33,651 nucleotides of DNA from an uncultured Clostridia bacterium (GCA_944392335.1 CALXWJ010000053.1:1-33651), one strand, 5' to 3'. Positions 15,130 through 22,606 are shown, counted from the stretch's first letter. Numbers and translations are program-made. The notes: generated from the sequence alone by a model not told the origin.

Positions 15130-16696
15130 AACACTCAAAATCTCCTTTGCGCTGAAAAATACATACCGTGTAAACAGTATATTATACGCTTTAAAGCAGA
15201 TGCTGATTTTAAAAAAGATATTGCCTTCTGCATTATACGGAGTAAAGGGCTTAAAAATATTTGCAAATATTCTGTCGGTTATATGGGAGTTTCTTTCAGC
15301 CTTTTTGGGAAAGCTTCTTTATATCTTCTGTATTTACGGGGTAATTTTTTTCGGGTATGACGGATATTCAAATAAAAGTGAATTGTTTTTGCATATGCTT
15401 TTGTTTCTAACCGTCATAGGTGCATTTTTAAATACCAATTTATTTAATCCCACAAAGGAAAAATATTATGCGGTGTTTCTTATGCGCATGGATGCAAAGC
15501 AGTATGTTTTAATCAACTACGGCTACGCCATTTTAAAAGTGATAATTGGTTTTTTGCCTTTTATGTTTTTAATGCGACCACTTTTGAATGTTCCGCTGTG
15601 GCTGAGTATTGTATTGCCTTTTTCCATTGCGGGACTAAAGCTTTTTGTTGCCGCCTCGTCGCTTTGGGATTATGAAAAACGAGGATTTGCATATAACGAA
15701 AATAAGCTTGGAAAATTTTTGTGGGCTTTTGTGGCTTTGATGATTATTCTTTCAGGCGGACTGCCGGCAGTAGGGATAGCGATTCCTCAGATTGCAAGCA
15801 CAACATTGTTTATTTTATTTGTGCCATTGGGAATTGTCGGGGCTTTAAAGGTTATCAGATTCAATGAATACAAAGCAGTATTTCAGGATTTATTTTCACA
15901 GACTCAACCGTTTGCAGACAGAAAAACACAGGCTTTAAGAAAGCAGTCAGAAAAACATATATCGACTGACACAAGCATAACAAGCAGCCGCAGAGGATTT
16001 GAATACTTAAATGAGTTATTTATAAAAAGACATAAGGATATTCTTTGGAGTGCGTCAAAGATGATTACATATGTCTGTATCGTGTTAACTGTTGGAGTTA
16101 TAATAGCCTCTTATTTGTTCCCCGAAATTAAGGAAACAACAAACCATCTGATATTAAACTGGCTTCCGTATTTTGTGTTTATTATGTATTTGATAAACCG
16201 CGGAACCGGCTTTACACAGGCATTGTTTGTAAACTGCGATCACAGCCTTTTGACGTACCCGTTTTATAAGCAGCCGGGAATGATTTTGAAATTATTTGCT
16301 ATCCGGCTAAGAGAAATTATGAAAATTAATGCTCTGCCGGCTTTAGTTATAGGTGTAGGGTTAGCGCTTTTGCTGTTTGTGACAGGAGGAACTGACAATC
16401 CGTTAAATTATGCAGTCATAATTGTATCAATTCTATGTATGAGCGCATTTTTTTCCGTACATTACTTAACGATATATTATCTCATGCAGCCATATAATGC
16501 CGCAACGGAAATAAAAAACGGTATGTATCAGGTTGTAAAAATCGCAACATATTTTGTTTGCTACTACATGATAAGAGTAAGAATGTCAACCATCATTTTC
16601 GGGACACTTACAATTGTGTTTTGCATTTTATATTGTATTATTGCTTGTATATTGGTTTACCGCCTTGCACCGAAAACATTCAGGTTAAGACAGTAA
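15122..16696 (+). CDS. ABC transporter permease
   Basis: A 524-aa membrane protein with roughly ten hydrophobic segments, mostly paired with short loops (for example near 60-80, 90-105, 138-158, 200-220, 225-240, 312-335, 343-358, 400-420, 430-452 and 480-505). A long basic cytoplasmic stretch (about 255-300) separates the halves. No large outside domain is seen, so it differs from the Bce-type and FtsX permeases in this window. Its partner is the ATPase encoded just upstream. GGGAGGAC (15110-15117) is the ribosome site, inside the ATPase gene. The substrate is not known. Confidence 0.9.
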   Translation: MNKTLKISFALKNTYRVNSILYALKQMLILKKILPSALYGVKGLKIFANILSVIWEFLSAFLGKLLYIFCIYGVIFFGYDGYSNKSELFLHMLLFLTVIGAFLNTNLFNPTKEKYYAVFLMRMDAKQYVLINYGYAILKVIIGFLPFMFLMRPLLNVPLWLSIVLPFSIAGLKLFVAASSLWDYEKRGFAYNENKLGKFLWAFVALMIILSGGLPAVGIAIPQIASTTLFILFVPLGIVGALKVIRFNEYKAVFQDLFSQTQPFADRKTQALRKQSEKHISTDTSITSSRRGFEYLNELFIKRHKDILWSASKMITYVCIVLTVGVIIASYLFPEIKETTNHLILNWLPYFVFIMYLINRGTGFTQALFVNCDHSLLTYPFYKQPGMILKLFAIRLREIMKINALPALVIGVGLALLLFVTGGTDNPLNYAVIIVSILCMSAFFSVHYLTIYYLMQPYNAATEIKNGMYQVVKIATYFVCYYMIRVRMSTIIFGTLTIVFCILYCIIACILVYRLAPKTFRLRQ

Positions 16697-16733
16697 AATT
16701 GATGTAAATATATTTAGAACAGGAGAGATAAAA

Positions 16734-19256
16734 ATGAAGAAAAAAATTATTTCAATCGCACTTTGTGCGCTTATGCTTGCCAATATGTCGGCAGTATTGG
16801 CGCAGGATGAAGAAACAATTCGGTTCCATGACAAGACTTTTAGTGTTTCGGAATTATCACAGGAAACTGTAGAATGGCTTGAATGGTACAACAGTCTTTC
16901 GGAAGAGGAACAGCTTAAAACAAGCTATGTTCCATCAGAACTGTTAGATTATGAGGTGACGGATACATCTAATGCTCCGGCAGGGGATTATGCCACAAGG
17001 GGCGAGGTAGCGCAAATGCTTTTAACTGCAGCAGATGACTATAACCCCGATGTGGTAAAAGAGGATATTATCAAAGGATATGATGACGGCGAGCTTCATG
17101 AAGATTGGAGCGTTACCCGCGCGGAAGCGCTTGTGATGTTAAAGCGTGCATTCGGAGAACTTCCCGAACCTACAGGGTACAATGCAATGGTCGCACTTCC
17201 GGCGGAAAGTTTTTCCGATATTCCCGAATGGGCAAAAACAGAGCTTAGTGATGTGTTTGACGCAGGGATAGTCGCAGGAACATCCGAGGGAATTTTTTCT
17301 CCTGACGAGAATGTGACAAAAGAGCAGATGGAATTATTTATTGAGCGTGTGTATTCCCTGTTCGGAACAAATTTAAAGGATGACTTTTATGCGGCTGTTA
17401 ATAAAGATACCTTAAACAGCCTTGAAATACAGCCGGGCAGAGTGATGAGCGGAACACTGTATGATTTGCAGGATAAGAGCACGGAAGATGTTAACGCTAT
17501 CCTTTCAGAAATTATAGGTAAGACGTTCGAAAAAGGTACAAAAGAACAGAAAATTGCAGACTTTTATCAAAGCGTTGCCGATATGGATTCAAGAAACAAA
17601 GAAGGCATAGAGCCTATTAAGCCATATCTTGAAATGATAGACAACGCACAAAATATTGATGATTTGATTAAAGTACAAAGCACTGTTTCAAAAGATTTAT
17701 ACATTGCACAGTTTATGGGATTTGGACTGACCGTTGATTTAAAGGACAGTAACAGCTATATGCTTGTTTTCTCCGTATCTTCTCCGACACTTCCAAAGGA
17801 TACGTACCTAAACGGAACCCAGCAGCAGATAAATGCTTATCATGAATATATTAAGACATTGTATATGCTTGGCGGTGAAACAGAAGAAAATGCCGAAAAA
17901 CAAGCAAATCAGTTTTTTGAGATGGAAAAGCTGATGGCACAGTCTATGCTTGATGCCGCAGATTCCGGAAATGTTGACAAGGTATACAATATCTATACAA
18001 TGGATGAAATAAAGGCAATGTTCCCGGAAGTTGACATGGACACAGTTTTCGCCGATTCAGGTCTTAAATCAGAAGATGATATAATTATTGGGGATACCGG
18101 TCTTACAAAAGCATATGCGAAATATTTTAATAATGATAATATCGACACATTAAAATCTGCCGCAAAGCTGTCGCTGCTGCAAGGCTGGGGAGGGGCGTTT
18201 AATCAGGAATTTATAGATGCGTCAGATAAATTCAACCAGGACTTTATGGGCGTATCGGGAAGCTATACACCGGAGGAACGCGCTCTTCTTACAGTGCAGA
18301 ACACCATGCCTGACTATATCGGAGAACTTTATGCTGAAAAGTATTTCACTGAAGAGGCAAAGCAGGATGTTGAAAAAATGGTAAAGGACATTATTGAAGT
18401 TTACAGAAACCGCATACAAAACCTTACCTGGATGAGTGATGAAACAAAGCAAAAAGCGCTTAAAAAGCTTGATACCATGAAGATAAAAATCGGTTATCCA
18501 GACAAGTGGGAAACGGCTATAGATAATGCAGAGATAAAATCCACAACCGATGGAGGCAGCTATTTTACAAATATGCTTTCAATACTTGCGGCACAAAAAG
18601 AAGAAACCTTGGAGCTACAGGGTACGGCTGTTGATAAAACACAGTGGATGATGTATCCGTTTACCGTGAATGCCTGCTATAGTGCAATACAGAATGATAT
18701 TACTTTCCCGGCGGCAATTTTGCAGGCGCCGATGTATGATGTAAACGCTTCCTATGAACAGAATTTAGGCGGTATCGGTTATATCATAGCCCATGAGATT
18801 ACTCACGCATTTGATAATAACGGTGCAAAATTTGATGAAAACGGAAACGCCGCTGACTGGTGGACTGAAGAAGATTATGCGGCATTTAATGCGCTTTGCG
18901 AAGATATGATCGAATTTTATGATGGTGAAGAAGGTATACCGGGGATACCGATGAACGGCACACTGACCTTGAGTGAAAATGTTGCCGATAACGGTGCTGT
19001 TGCTTGTATTACAGAAATCGTTGCAGGACTTGAAAATCCTGATTTTGAAACGCTTTATAAGAGTATGGCAAACTGCTGGGCATCGGTAGCAAACCGTGCA
19101 TATTATCAGTATGCGGCGCAGGCAGATTTGCACAGTGCAGATAAACTAAGAGTAAACAGAGTTTTGGTAAACTGTGATGAATTCTTTGAAACATTTGATA
19201 TTGGAGAAACCGACGGAATGTGGGTGGCTCCCGAAGATAGAGTTAAAATTTGGTAA
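16734..19256 (+). CDS. Secreted M13 (neprilysin/PepO-type) metallopeptidase with SLH repeats
   Basis: An 840-aa exported zinc peptidase. Residues 1-23 form a signal peptide (cleavage likely after V-L-A). Two SLH-like repeats follow (about 84-140 and 158-210; A-T-R-G-E-V-A-Q-M-L and S-D-I-P-E-W-A.. A-G-I-V-A-G), which would bind the protein to cell-wall polymer. The peptidase part starts at D-D-F-Y-A-A-V-N-K near 216. The catalytic site is H687-E-I-T-H691, with Glu748 in E-N-V-A-D as third zinc ligand and Asp752. These enzymes cut short peptides. Placed beside peptide-resistance transporters, it could degrade antimicrobial or signal peptides at the cell surface; that is inference. Confidence 0.95.
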   Translation: MKKKIISIALCALMLANMSAVLAQDEETIRFHDKTFSVSELSQETVEWLEWYNSLSEEEQLKTSYVPSELLDYEVTDTSNAPAGDYATRGEVAQMLLTAADDYNPDVVKEDIIKGYDDGELHEDWSVTRAEALVMLKRAFGELPEPTGYNAMVALPAESFSDIPEWAKTELSDVFDAGIVAGTSEGIFSPDENVTKEQMELFIERVYSLFGTNLKDDFYAAVNKDTLNSLEIQPGRVMSGTLYDLQDKSTEDVNAILSEIIGKTFEKGTKEQKIADFYQSVADMDSRNKEGIEPIKPYLEMIDNAQNIDDLIKVQSTVSKDLYIAQFMGFGLTVDLKDSNSYMLVFSVSSPTLPKDTYLNGTQQQINAYHEYIKTLYMLGGETEENAEKQANQFFEMEKLMAQSMLDAADSGNVDKVYNIYTMDEIKAMFPEVDMDTVFADSGLKSEDDIIIGDTGLTKAYAKYFNNDNIDTLKSAAKLSLLQGWGGAFNQEFIDASDKFNQDFMGVSGSYTPEERALLTVQNTMPDYIGELYAEKYFTEEAKQDVEKMVKDIIEVYRNRIQNLTWMSDETKQKALKKLDTMKIKIGYPDKWETAIDNAEIKSTTDGGSYFTNMLSILAAQKEETLELQGTAVDKTQWMMYPFTVNACYSAIQNDITFPAAILQAPMYDVNASYEQNLGGIGYIIAHEITHAFDNNGAKFDENGNAADWWTEEDYAAFNALCEDMIEFYDGEEGIPGIPMNGTLTLSENVADNGAVACITEIVAGLENPDFETLYKSMANCWASVANRAYYQYAAQADLHSADKLRVNRVLVNCDEFFETFDIGETDGMWVAPEDRVKIW

Positions 19257-19272
19257 GTGATATACAGTAAAA

Positions 19273-19306
19273 AATATTCCTGCCATTATGGCGGGAATAT
19301 TTTTTT
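19273..19306 (+). terminator. Intrinsic terminator after the M13 peptidase
   Basis: AATATTCCTGCC (19273-19284) pairs with GGCGGGAATATT (19290-19301, one G-T pair) around ATTAT, and a run of T follows to 19306. It lies 17 bases after the peptidase stop and before the next promoter. Confidence 0.88.
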
Positions 19307-19338
19307 GTATTTTAATATAATTAAATTAACTTTTAGTA

Positions 19339-19366
19339 TTGACTTTAATAATATTTATGTTATAAT
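19339..19366 (+). promoter_or_regulatory. Promoter of the DUF2089 operon
   Basis: TTGACT (19339-19344), 16 bases, TATAAT (19361-19366). It lies 41 bases before the DUF2089 ATG and is almost fully covered by the palindrome at 19343-19380. Confidence 0.8.
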
Positions 19367-19380
19367 AAATATTATTAAAG
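19343..19380. promoter_or_regulatory. 16+16 bp perfect palindrome over the DUF2089 promoter
   Basis: CTTTAATAATATTTAT (19343-19358), six-base spacer GTTATA, ATAAATATTATTAAAG (19365-19380); every base of the arms pairs. It runs from the -35 through the -10 to the likely start site, so a protein bound here would block transcription. The DUF2089 protein encoded next, which has a helix-turn-helix, is the natural candidate. The arms are AT-rich, but a 16/16 match with C and G at the ends is unlikely by chance. Confidence 0.72.
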
Positions 19381-19406
19381 ATAAAATAAAAGGAGGTTTA
19401 AAATAA

Positions 19407-19709
19407 ATGAATGCAAATGACATTCCTGAATGGATTCTCGCTTTAGAATCAGAAGACTTGGCTTTCCTAAAAAACTTTGTTTTAAAATCGGGCTCATTAA
19501 AAGAAATTTCTAAGCTGTATGAAGTGTCTTATCCAACAGTCCGGCTTAGATTGGATAAGCTTATTCAAAAAATTGAACTGAATGATCGAAAAGAGGAAGA
19601 GCCATTTTCAAAATTCATTAAAGGGTTAGCGGTTGATTCACGAATTGATTTAGAAACCGCAAAAATTATTATTGATAAATATAAACAGGAAAAGGAGAAA
19701 AAATCATGA
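19407..19709 (+). CDS. DUF2089 family DNA-binding regulator
   Basis: A 100-aa protein. The core S-G-S-L-K-E-I-S-K-L-Y-E-V-S-Y-P-T-V-R-L-R-L-D-K-L (about 29-53) is a helix-turn-helix typical of DUF2089 proteins. An acidic link and a C-terminal helical part (S-R-I-D-L-E-T-A-K-I-I-I-D-K-Y) follow. DUF2089 proteins are often found beside small membrane proteins and are thought to be regulators; their ligand is unknown. The ribosome site is AAAAGGAGG. The stop overlaps the next ATG by 4 bases (19706-19709), which ties it to the small membrane genes. Confidence 0.9.
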   Translation: MNANDIPEWILALESEDLAFLKNFVLKSGSLKEISKLYEVSYPTVRLRLDKLIQKIELNDRKEEEPFSKFIKGLAVDSRIDLETAKIIIDKYKQEKEKKS

Positions 19710-19981
19710 AACATTGGATTATAGTGATCATTGCGATTGCATTGTTTTTCTTACACGAGCGGTTAAGCGCAACAAAATATTGGTTTTTAGGTGGCCTACT
19801 TCCTTTAGCGGGCATTGGTGTGGCAATATATCAACTCATTATTCTTAAAACAACTTTATCAACAACGAATATCATCGCATACATTGTTTTCTTTGCTGTA
19901 TCGTTCCTTCTCTGGATTGTAGGTAGGTATGAGTATAAGCAGAAAGAAATAAATAAAATGAAAGCAAAAGATATTCAATGA
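19706..19981 (+). CDS. Small membrane protein, MKxKD-tailed paralogue 1
   Basis: A 91-aa protein with three hydrophobic segments (about 4-20, 27-46 and 55-72). The motif W-F-L-G-G-L-L-P-L marks the start of the second, and the basic tail ends E-I-N-K-M-K-A-K-D-I-Q. The three later paralogues share the G-G-x-x-P turn and the M-K-x-K-D tail. It overlaps the DUF2089 gene by 4 bases. Function is unknown; the tail faces the cytoplasm if the first segment starts inside. Confidence 0.85.
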   Translation: MKHWIIVIIAIALFFLHERLSATKYWFLGGLLPLAGIGVAIYQLIILKTTLSTTNIIAYIVFFAVSFLLWIVGRYEYKQKEINKMKAKDIQ

Positions 19982-20011
19982 GAAATATAAATAGGAAAAG
20001 GAGAAGTAATC

Positions 20012-20302
20012 ATGATGGAGTTAGTTGTTGGATTTGCTGTTGCTGCTATACTTTTAATTTTAGAATATATTTTGTGTACAAAATTAAAAAGTCCTCTTTG
20101 GGGCGGAATTATTCCCGTCTTAATTCTTGTAGGAACGATTTGTCTTTTTGTCGGTGGCAGAATTCCTCTGGAAACAAGATATTTATTCCCGTTTGTAATT
20201 CTTAACACCTTATTTTTTGGAGATTGGGGAACAGGCAGAGATAAATACAGGAAAATCAAACAAGCAGAAATGGAGCGAATGAAAGTTAAAGATTTTCAAT
20301 AA
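20012..20302 (+). CDS. Small membrane protein, MKxKD-tailed paralogue 2
   Basis: A 96-aa relative of the gene before it: three hydrophobic segments (about 4-22, 28-48 and 57-71), the turn motif L-W-G-G-I-I-P-V-L, a longer polar link after the third segment (G-D-W-G-T-G-R-D-K-Y), and the tail A-E-M-E-R-M-K-V-K-D-F-Q. AAAAGGAG precedes a double ATG (20012 and 20015); either may be used. It is separated from paralogue 3 by a disturbed 172-base gap. Confidence 0.85.
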   Translation: MMELVVGFAVAAILLILEYILCTKLKSPLWGGIIPVLILVGTICLFVGGRIPLETRYLFPFVILNTLFFGDWGTGRDKYRKIKQAEMERMKVKDFQ

Positions 20303-20474
20303 GTAGTAAAGCCATCGGAGGCAGTCATTAGCGAAGATGAACGGCACATGCGTGTTGCTGTTGATAACTCCGTCTTGCTTTTCTGGTAGACGGTTGACTA
20401 TTTCAAGATATGAGTATAAGTAAAAACGTTCAAGTAAAATGCAAGCAAAAATATATAAATAAGGAGGATAATTT
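20303..20474 (+). pseudogene. Gap with the decayed tail of a fifth paralogue and an unexplained insert
   Basis: The stretch 20407-20455 matches the 3' end of paralogue 1: TATGAGTATAAG is identical, followed by a degenerate copy of the AAAATGAAAGCAAAAGATAT tail, now broken by stop codons (Y-E-Y-K, stop). It reads as the remnant of a lost paralogue. The preceding 20312-20395 is richer in GC and looks like neither the paralogues nor other parts of the window; I cannot identify it. The ribosome site for paralogue 3 (AAGGAGG) closes the gap. Confidence 0.6.
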
Positions 20475-20750
20475 ATGCATACAGTCATTACTTTTATTAT
20501 TGCTATTATAGTAATTGTGTTCCATTATTGGGCATGCCGCAGACGCCCTAAATATTGGTATGTGGGAGGTATCATTCCGGTTTTATGGTTTGGATTGAAT
20601 ACTATTTTATTTTTAAATGGAAAAATTAACTTTCATGAGGACTGGAAAATGCTTGTTTTTCCAACCGTTATTATTTTATTAATGTGGATAGAAGGTTATC
20701 AGGCATCAAAGAAAAAAGAAATTGAAAAAATGAAGGCAAAAGATATTTAA
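20475..20750 (+). CDS. Small membrane protein, MKxKD-tailed paralogue 3
   Basis: A 91-aa protein with the same plan: first segment about 4-18, a basic R-R-R-P-K-Y-W link, the turn motif Y-V-G-G-I-I-P-V-L-W, two more segments (about 29-46 and 57-72), and the tail E-I-E-K-M-K-A-K-D-I. AAGGAGG precedes the ATG. Of the four it is closest to paralogue 1 in the turn and tail. Function is unknown. Confidence 0.85.
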   Translation: MHTVITFIIAIIVIVFHYWACRRRPKYWYVGGIIPVLWFGLNTILFLNGKINFHEDWKMLVFPTVIILLMWIEGYQASKKKEIEKMKAKDI

Positions 20751-20782
20751 TTTTTATTTTATAGAAAGGAATTTATATTGAT

Positions 20783-21055
20783 ATGAGAACACTATTAGTA
20801 TTGATAATAACCCTTATTATCTTGGCAGTGCAGTTTCATTTCGGTTTACGCAAAAAAAAGGTGTTTGGATCTATGATGCCTATTATTATGACGATGTTAT
20901 TTGTATACTTAAGCGTAAGCGAAAAGACAACTACATATATCTTAACTGGAGTTACATCTATTGCCGCTATAATTATTGTGTGGACTATAGGTTATATTAA
21001 ATCATCAAAATACGAGAAGGATGAGATTGAACATATGAAATCAAAGGATCTTTAA
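20783..21055 (+). CDS. Small membrane protein, MKxKD-tailed paralogue 4
   Basis: A 90-aa protein, the most divergent of the set. The turn reads V-F-G-S-M-M-P-I-I, with Ser replacing the second Gly. It has three hydrophobic segments (about 4-18, 28-46 and 52-69) and the tail D-E-I-E-H-M-K-S-K-D-L. The GAAAGGA ribosome site fits. It is the last gene of the DUF2089 array, followed by a strong hairpin. Confidence 0.85.
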   Translation: MRTLLVLIITLIILAVQFHFGLRKKKVFGSMMPIIMTMLFVYLSVSEKTTTYILTGVTSIAAIIIVWTIGYIKSSKYEKDEIEHMKSKDL

Positions 21056-21071
21056 AATTCAGTCTTAAGTT

Positions 21072-21114
21072 TTTTAACATCACCCGCACAATAACTGTGC
21101 GGGTGATGTTAAAA
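21072..21114. terminator. Strong 19-bp hairpin between convergent genes
   Basis: TTTTAACATCACCCGCACA (21072-21090), loop ATAAC, and its exact complement at 21096-21114. It lies between the end of the small-membrane array and the end of sdpI and probably ends transcription both ways. The T-run is on the 5' side and the A-run on the 3' side, the reverse of a textbook terminator, so the mode of action is less certain. Confidence 0.65.
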
Positions 21115-21116
21115 CT

Positions 21117-21758
21117 TTATATTCCTTTTTTATACAGCCAATAGGAATAAATCGTCGGTATGAAACAAGCAATCAATGCCAAGGCAAACATAACTCCTGA
21201 TACATATCCGCCGAAGAAAGACGCAACAATCATGCATAAACCGGATATCACAAACATTTTTCCTCCAAACCGATGTGTTCTGTCCCAGTTTTCTTCACTG
21301 TTTAAAGTCCATGGCAGTTTTATTCCCATTGTATAGTTTTGTCTGCATTTCGGAAGATAATTTCCCATTAAGACGAATAGGATGCCTATTAAAACAGGTA
21401 TAAATCTTGTTAAATTAATAGAGCTGTCAAGTGCATACGAAATGGTCACACATTGTATGAAAACACTTAGTATCGGTATAACCCATCTTGTTATTGATTT
21501 AAGTCTACCGTCCATTCCGCGTTTTTTTGGATCGACCTCAAGCATTCCGGCACAAAGAATAAACAGACCTACCATAACAGCGGGGATTCCGAACAATGCA
21601 AATTCACGGCTGCTATAATCATCCGGCTGAAAATTAAAGTCAAAATGTGTTGCCACCTGATCTGGCATTTTGTTGTAAAATACTGCGCCGATTATAAATG
21701 GTATCAGGCATACTGCAAGCTGTATTATAAAACTTCTGTTTTTAAATAAATTTTTCAT
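21117..21758 (-). CDS. sdpI: SdpI family immunity/signalling membrane protein
   Basis: A 213-aa protein of the DUF1648 + SdpI type. An N-terminal segment leads into the DUF1648 pattern M-P-D-Q-V-A-T-H-F-D near residues 31-40. Five further segments follow, and the C-terminal half has the SdpI block N-Y-T-M-G-I-K-L-P-W-T-L-x-S-E-E-N-W-D-R-T-H-R. In Bacillus subtilis SdpI gives immunity to the SDP toxin and, when bound to toxin, captures the repressor SdpR. ATG 21758 was chosen because GGAGTG (21770-21765) is its ribosome site; GTG 21767 lies within it. No SDP toxin genes are seen here. Confidence 0.92.
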   Translation of the reverse strand: MKNLFKNRSFIIQLAVCLIPFIIGAVFYNKMPDQVATHFDFNFQPDDYSSREFALFGIPAVMVGLFILCAGMLEVDPKKRGMDGRLKSITRWVIPILSVFIQCVTISYALDSSINLTRFIPVLIGILFVLMGNYLPKCRQNYTMGIKLPWTLNSEENWDRTHRFGGKMFVISGLCMIVASFFGGYVSGVMFALALIACFIPTIYSYWLYKKGI

Positions 21759-21807
21759 ATAAATCACTCCGTTCCCTTGTGTTGTAATTCATTTTAATAC
21801 CTAAAAT

Positions 21808-22083
21808 TTATTCTGATTTCTTTCCGTCTTTAAATTGTGTGAACCACATCATGACATCTTCAAAGACAGATGTATTCAGTTTATAGAAAATATAATTTTT
21901 TTCCTTTTCTTCCGTTATCAATCCGGCTTTTTTTAATATTGACAAATGATATGATACGGTGGCGTTTGTCATGTCAAAGCAAGAGGCTATCTCTCCGGCA
22001 GATTTTTTGCCATTGCGAAGCATAAGCAGTATTTCACGCCTTACATCATCTGACAAAGCCTTAAATGTTTCCTGAAATCCCAT
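21808..22083 (-). CDS. sdpR: ArsR-family repressor (SdpR-like)
   Basis: A 91-aa winged-helix protein. F-K-A-L-S-D-D-V-R-R-E-I-L near the start and N-A-T-V-S-Y-H-L-S-I-L-K-K-A-G-L-I as recognition helix are typical of the SdpR branch of ArsR. No metal-binding Cys cluster is present; the single Cys is in the helix before the recognition helix. ATG 22083 gives a better distance to GAAAGGGAC than ATG 22089. It lies just upstream of sdpI on the same strand and behind a perfect palindrome, so it very likely represses both genes. Confidence 0.93.
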   Translation of the reverse strand: MGFQETFKALSDDVRREILLMLRNGKKSAGEIASCFDMTNATVSYHLSILKKAGLITEEKEKNYIFYKLNTSVFEDVMMWFTQFKDGKKSE

Positions 22084-22100
22084 AGGCATTGTCCCTTTCG

Positions 22101-22132
22101 CAATCTATTTAGAAAATTTTCTAAATAGATTG
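22101..22132. promoter_or_regulatory. 32-bp perfect palindromic operator of sdpRI
   Basis: CAATCTATTTAGAAAA at 22101-22116 is followed directly by its exact complement to 22132, with no spacer. It begins inside the -10 of the sdpR promoter (minus strand) and covers the start site. This is the expected place for SdpR autorepression. Confidence 0.85.
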
Positions 22133-22157
22133 TATCACGTGAGATATCAATTGTCAA
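22129..22157 (-). promoter_or_regulatory. sdpR promoter
   Basis: On the minus strand, TTGACA (22157-22152), 17 bases, TACAAT (22134-22129). A canonical promoter overlapping the edge of the 32-bp palindrome. Confidence 0.88.
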
Positions 22158-22162
22158 TAGAC

Positions 22163-22185
22163 ATGATAAAAAATGTTTTTATCAT
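22163..22185. repeat. Inverted repeat between sdpR and HU promoters
   Basis: ATGATAAAAA (22163-22172), spacer ATG, TTTTTATCAT (22176-22185). It lies just upstream of the sdpR -35 and between the two divergent promoters. It may be a regulatory site or a by-product of AT-rich sequence. Confidence 0.5.
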
Positions 22186-22217
22186 AAGAAATGGATCCAG
22201 AGAAAAATAATATATGC

Positions 22218-22246
22218 TTGTTAAAAAGCCTCAAATATGCTATAAT
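22218..22246 (+). promoter_or_regulatory. Promoter of the HU gene
   Basis: TTGTTA (22218-22223), 17 bases, TATAAT (22241-22246), 33 bases before the HU start codon. An AAAGGAGGT ribosome site follows. Confidence 0.82.
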
Positions 22247-22279
22247 AATGAAAAAAGAAGAATTGAAAGGAGGTACACA

Positions 22280-22552
22280 ATGAATAAGTCAGAATTAGTG
22301 GCAGCTATTGTTGAAAAAACCGGATCTACAAAAAAAGATGCTGAAGCAATTATGAATGCAACTTTTGAGGCTATATCAGATGCACTTGCAAATGGAGATA
22401 AAGTTTCACTGATTGGCTTTGGTAACTTTGAGGTTAGAGAACGTGCTGCTCGTGAAGGTAAAAATCCTCAGACTGGAGAAAAAATTCAAATCGCTGCATG
22501 TAAAGTTCCTGCCTTTAAACCAGGTAAGGCATTAAAAGATCGCGTGAAATAA
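22280..22552 (+). CDS. hup: HU family DNA-binding protein
   Basis: A 90-aa histone-like protein of normal length. It shows the N-terminal helical part [10 protein letters not shown], the conserved [15 protein letters not shown]-x-N-P-Q-T-G-E (about 46-68) with the DNA-intercalating Pro in the arm, and the end [13 protein letters not shown] bends and compacts DNA and assists site-specific recombination. ATG 22280 follows AAAGGAGGT; an upstream ATG at 22214 lies before the promoter -10 and is not used. A terminator separates it from the convergent recombinase. Confidence 0.96.
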   Translation: MNKSELVAAIVEKTGSTKKDAEAIMNATFEAISDALANGDKVSLIGFGNFEVRERAAREGKNPQTGEKIQIAACKVPAFKPGKALKDRVK

Positions 22553-22566
22553 TTTTTAGCATGATA

Positions 22567-22605
22567 AAAACGGTTGAATGTAAATATACATCAGCCGTTT
22601 TTTCC
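22567..22605. terminator. Bidirectional intrinsic terminator
   Basis: AAAACGGTTGA (22567-22577) pairs with TCAGCCGTTTT (22591-22601); the loop contains a further TGTA/TACA pair. T-runs follow on both strands, so it can serve both HU and the convergent recombinase gene. Confidence 0.85.
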
Positions 22606-22606
22606 T

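Noticed and set aside
18765-19133. 122-codon minus-strand frame inside the M13 peptidase
   Set aside because: Covers the zinc-site region of a definite peptidase gene; Cys-rich shadow.
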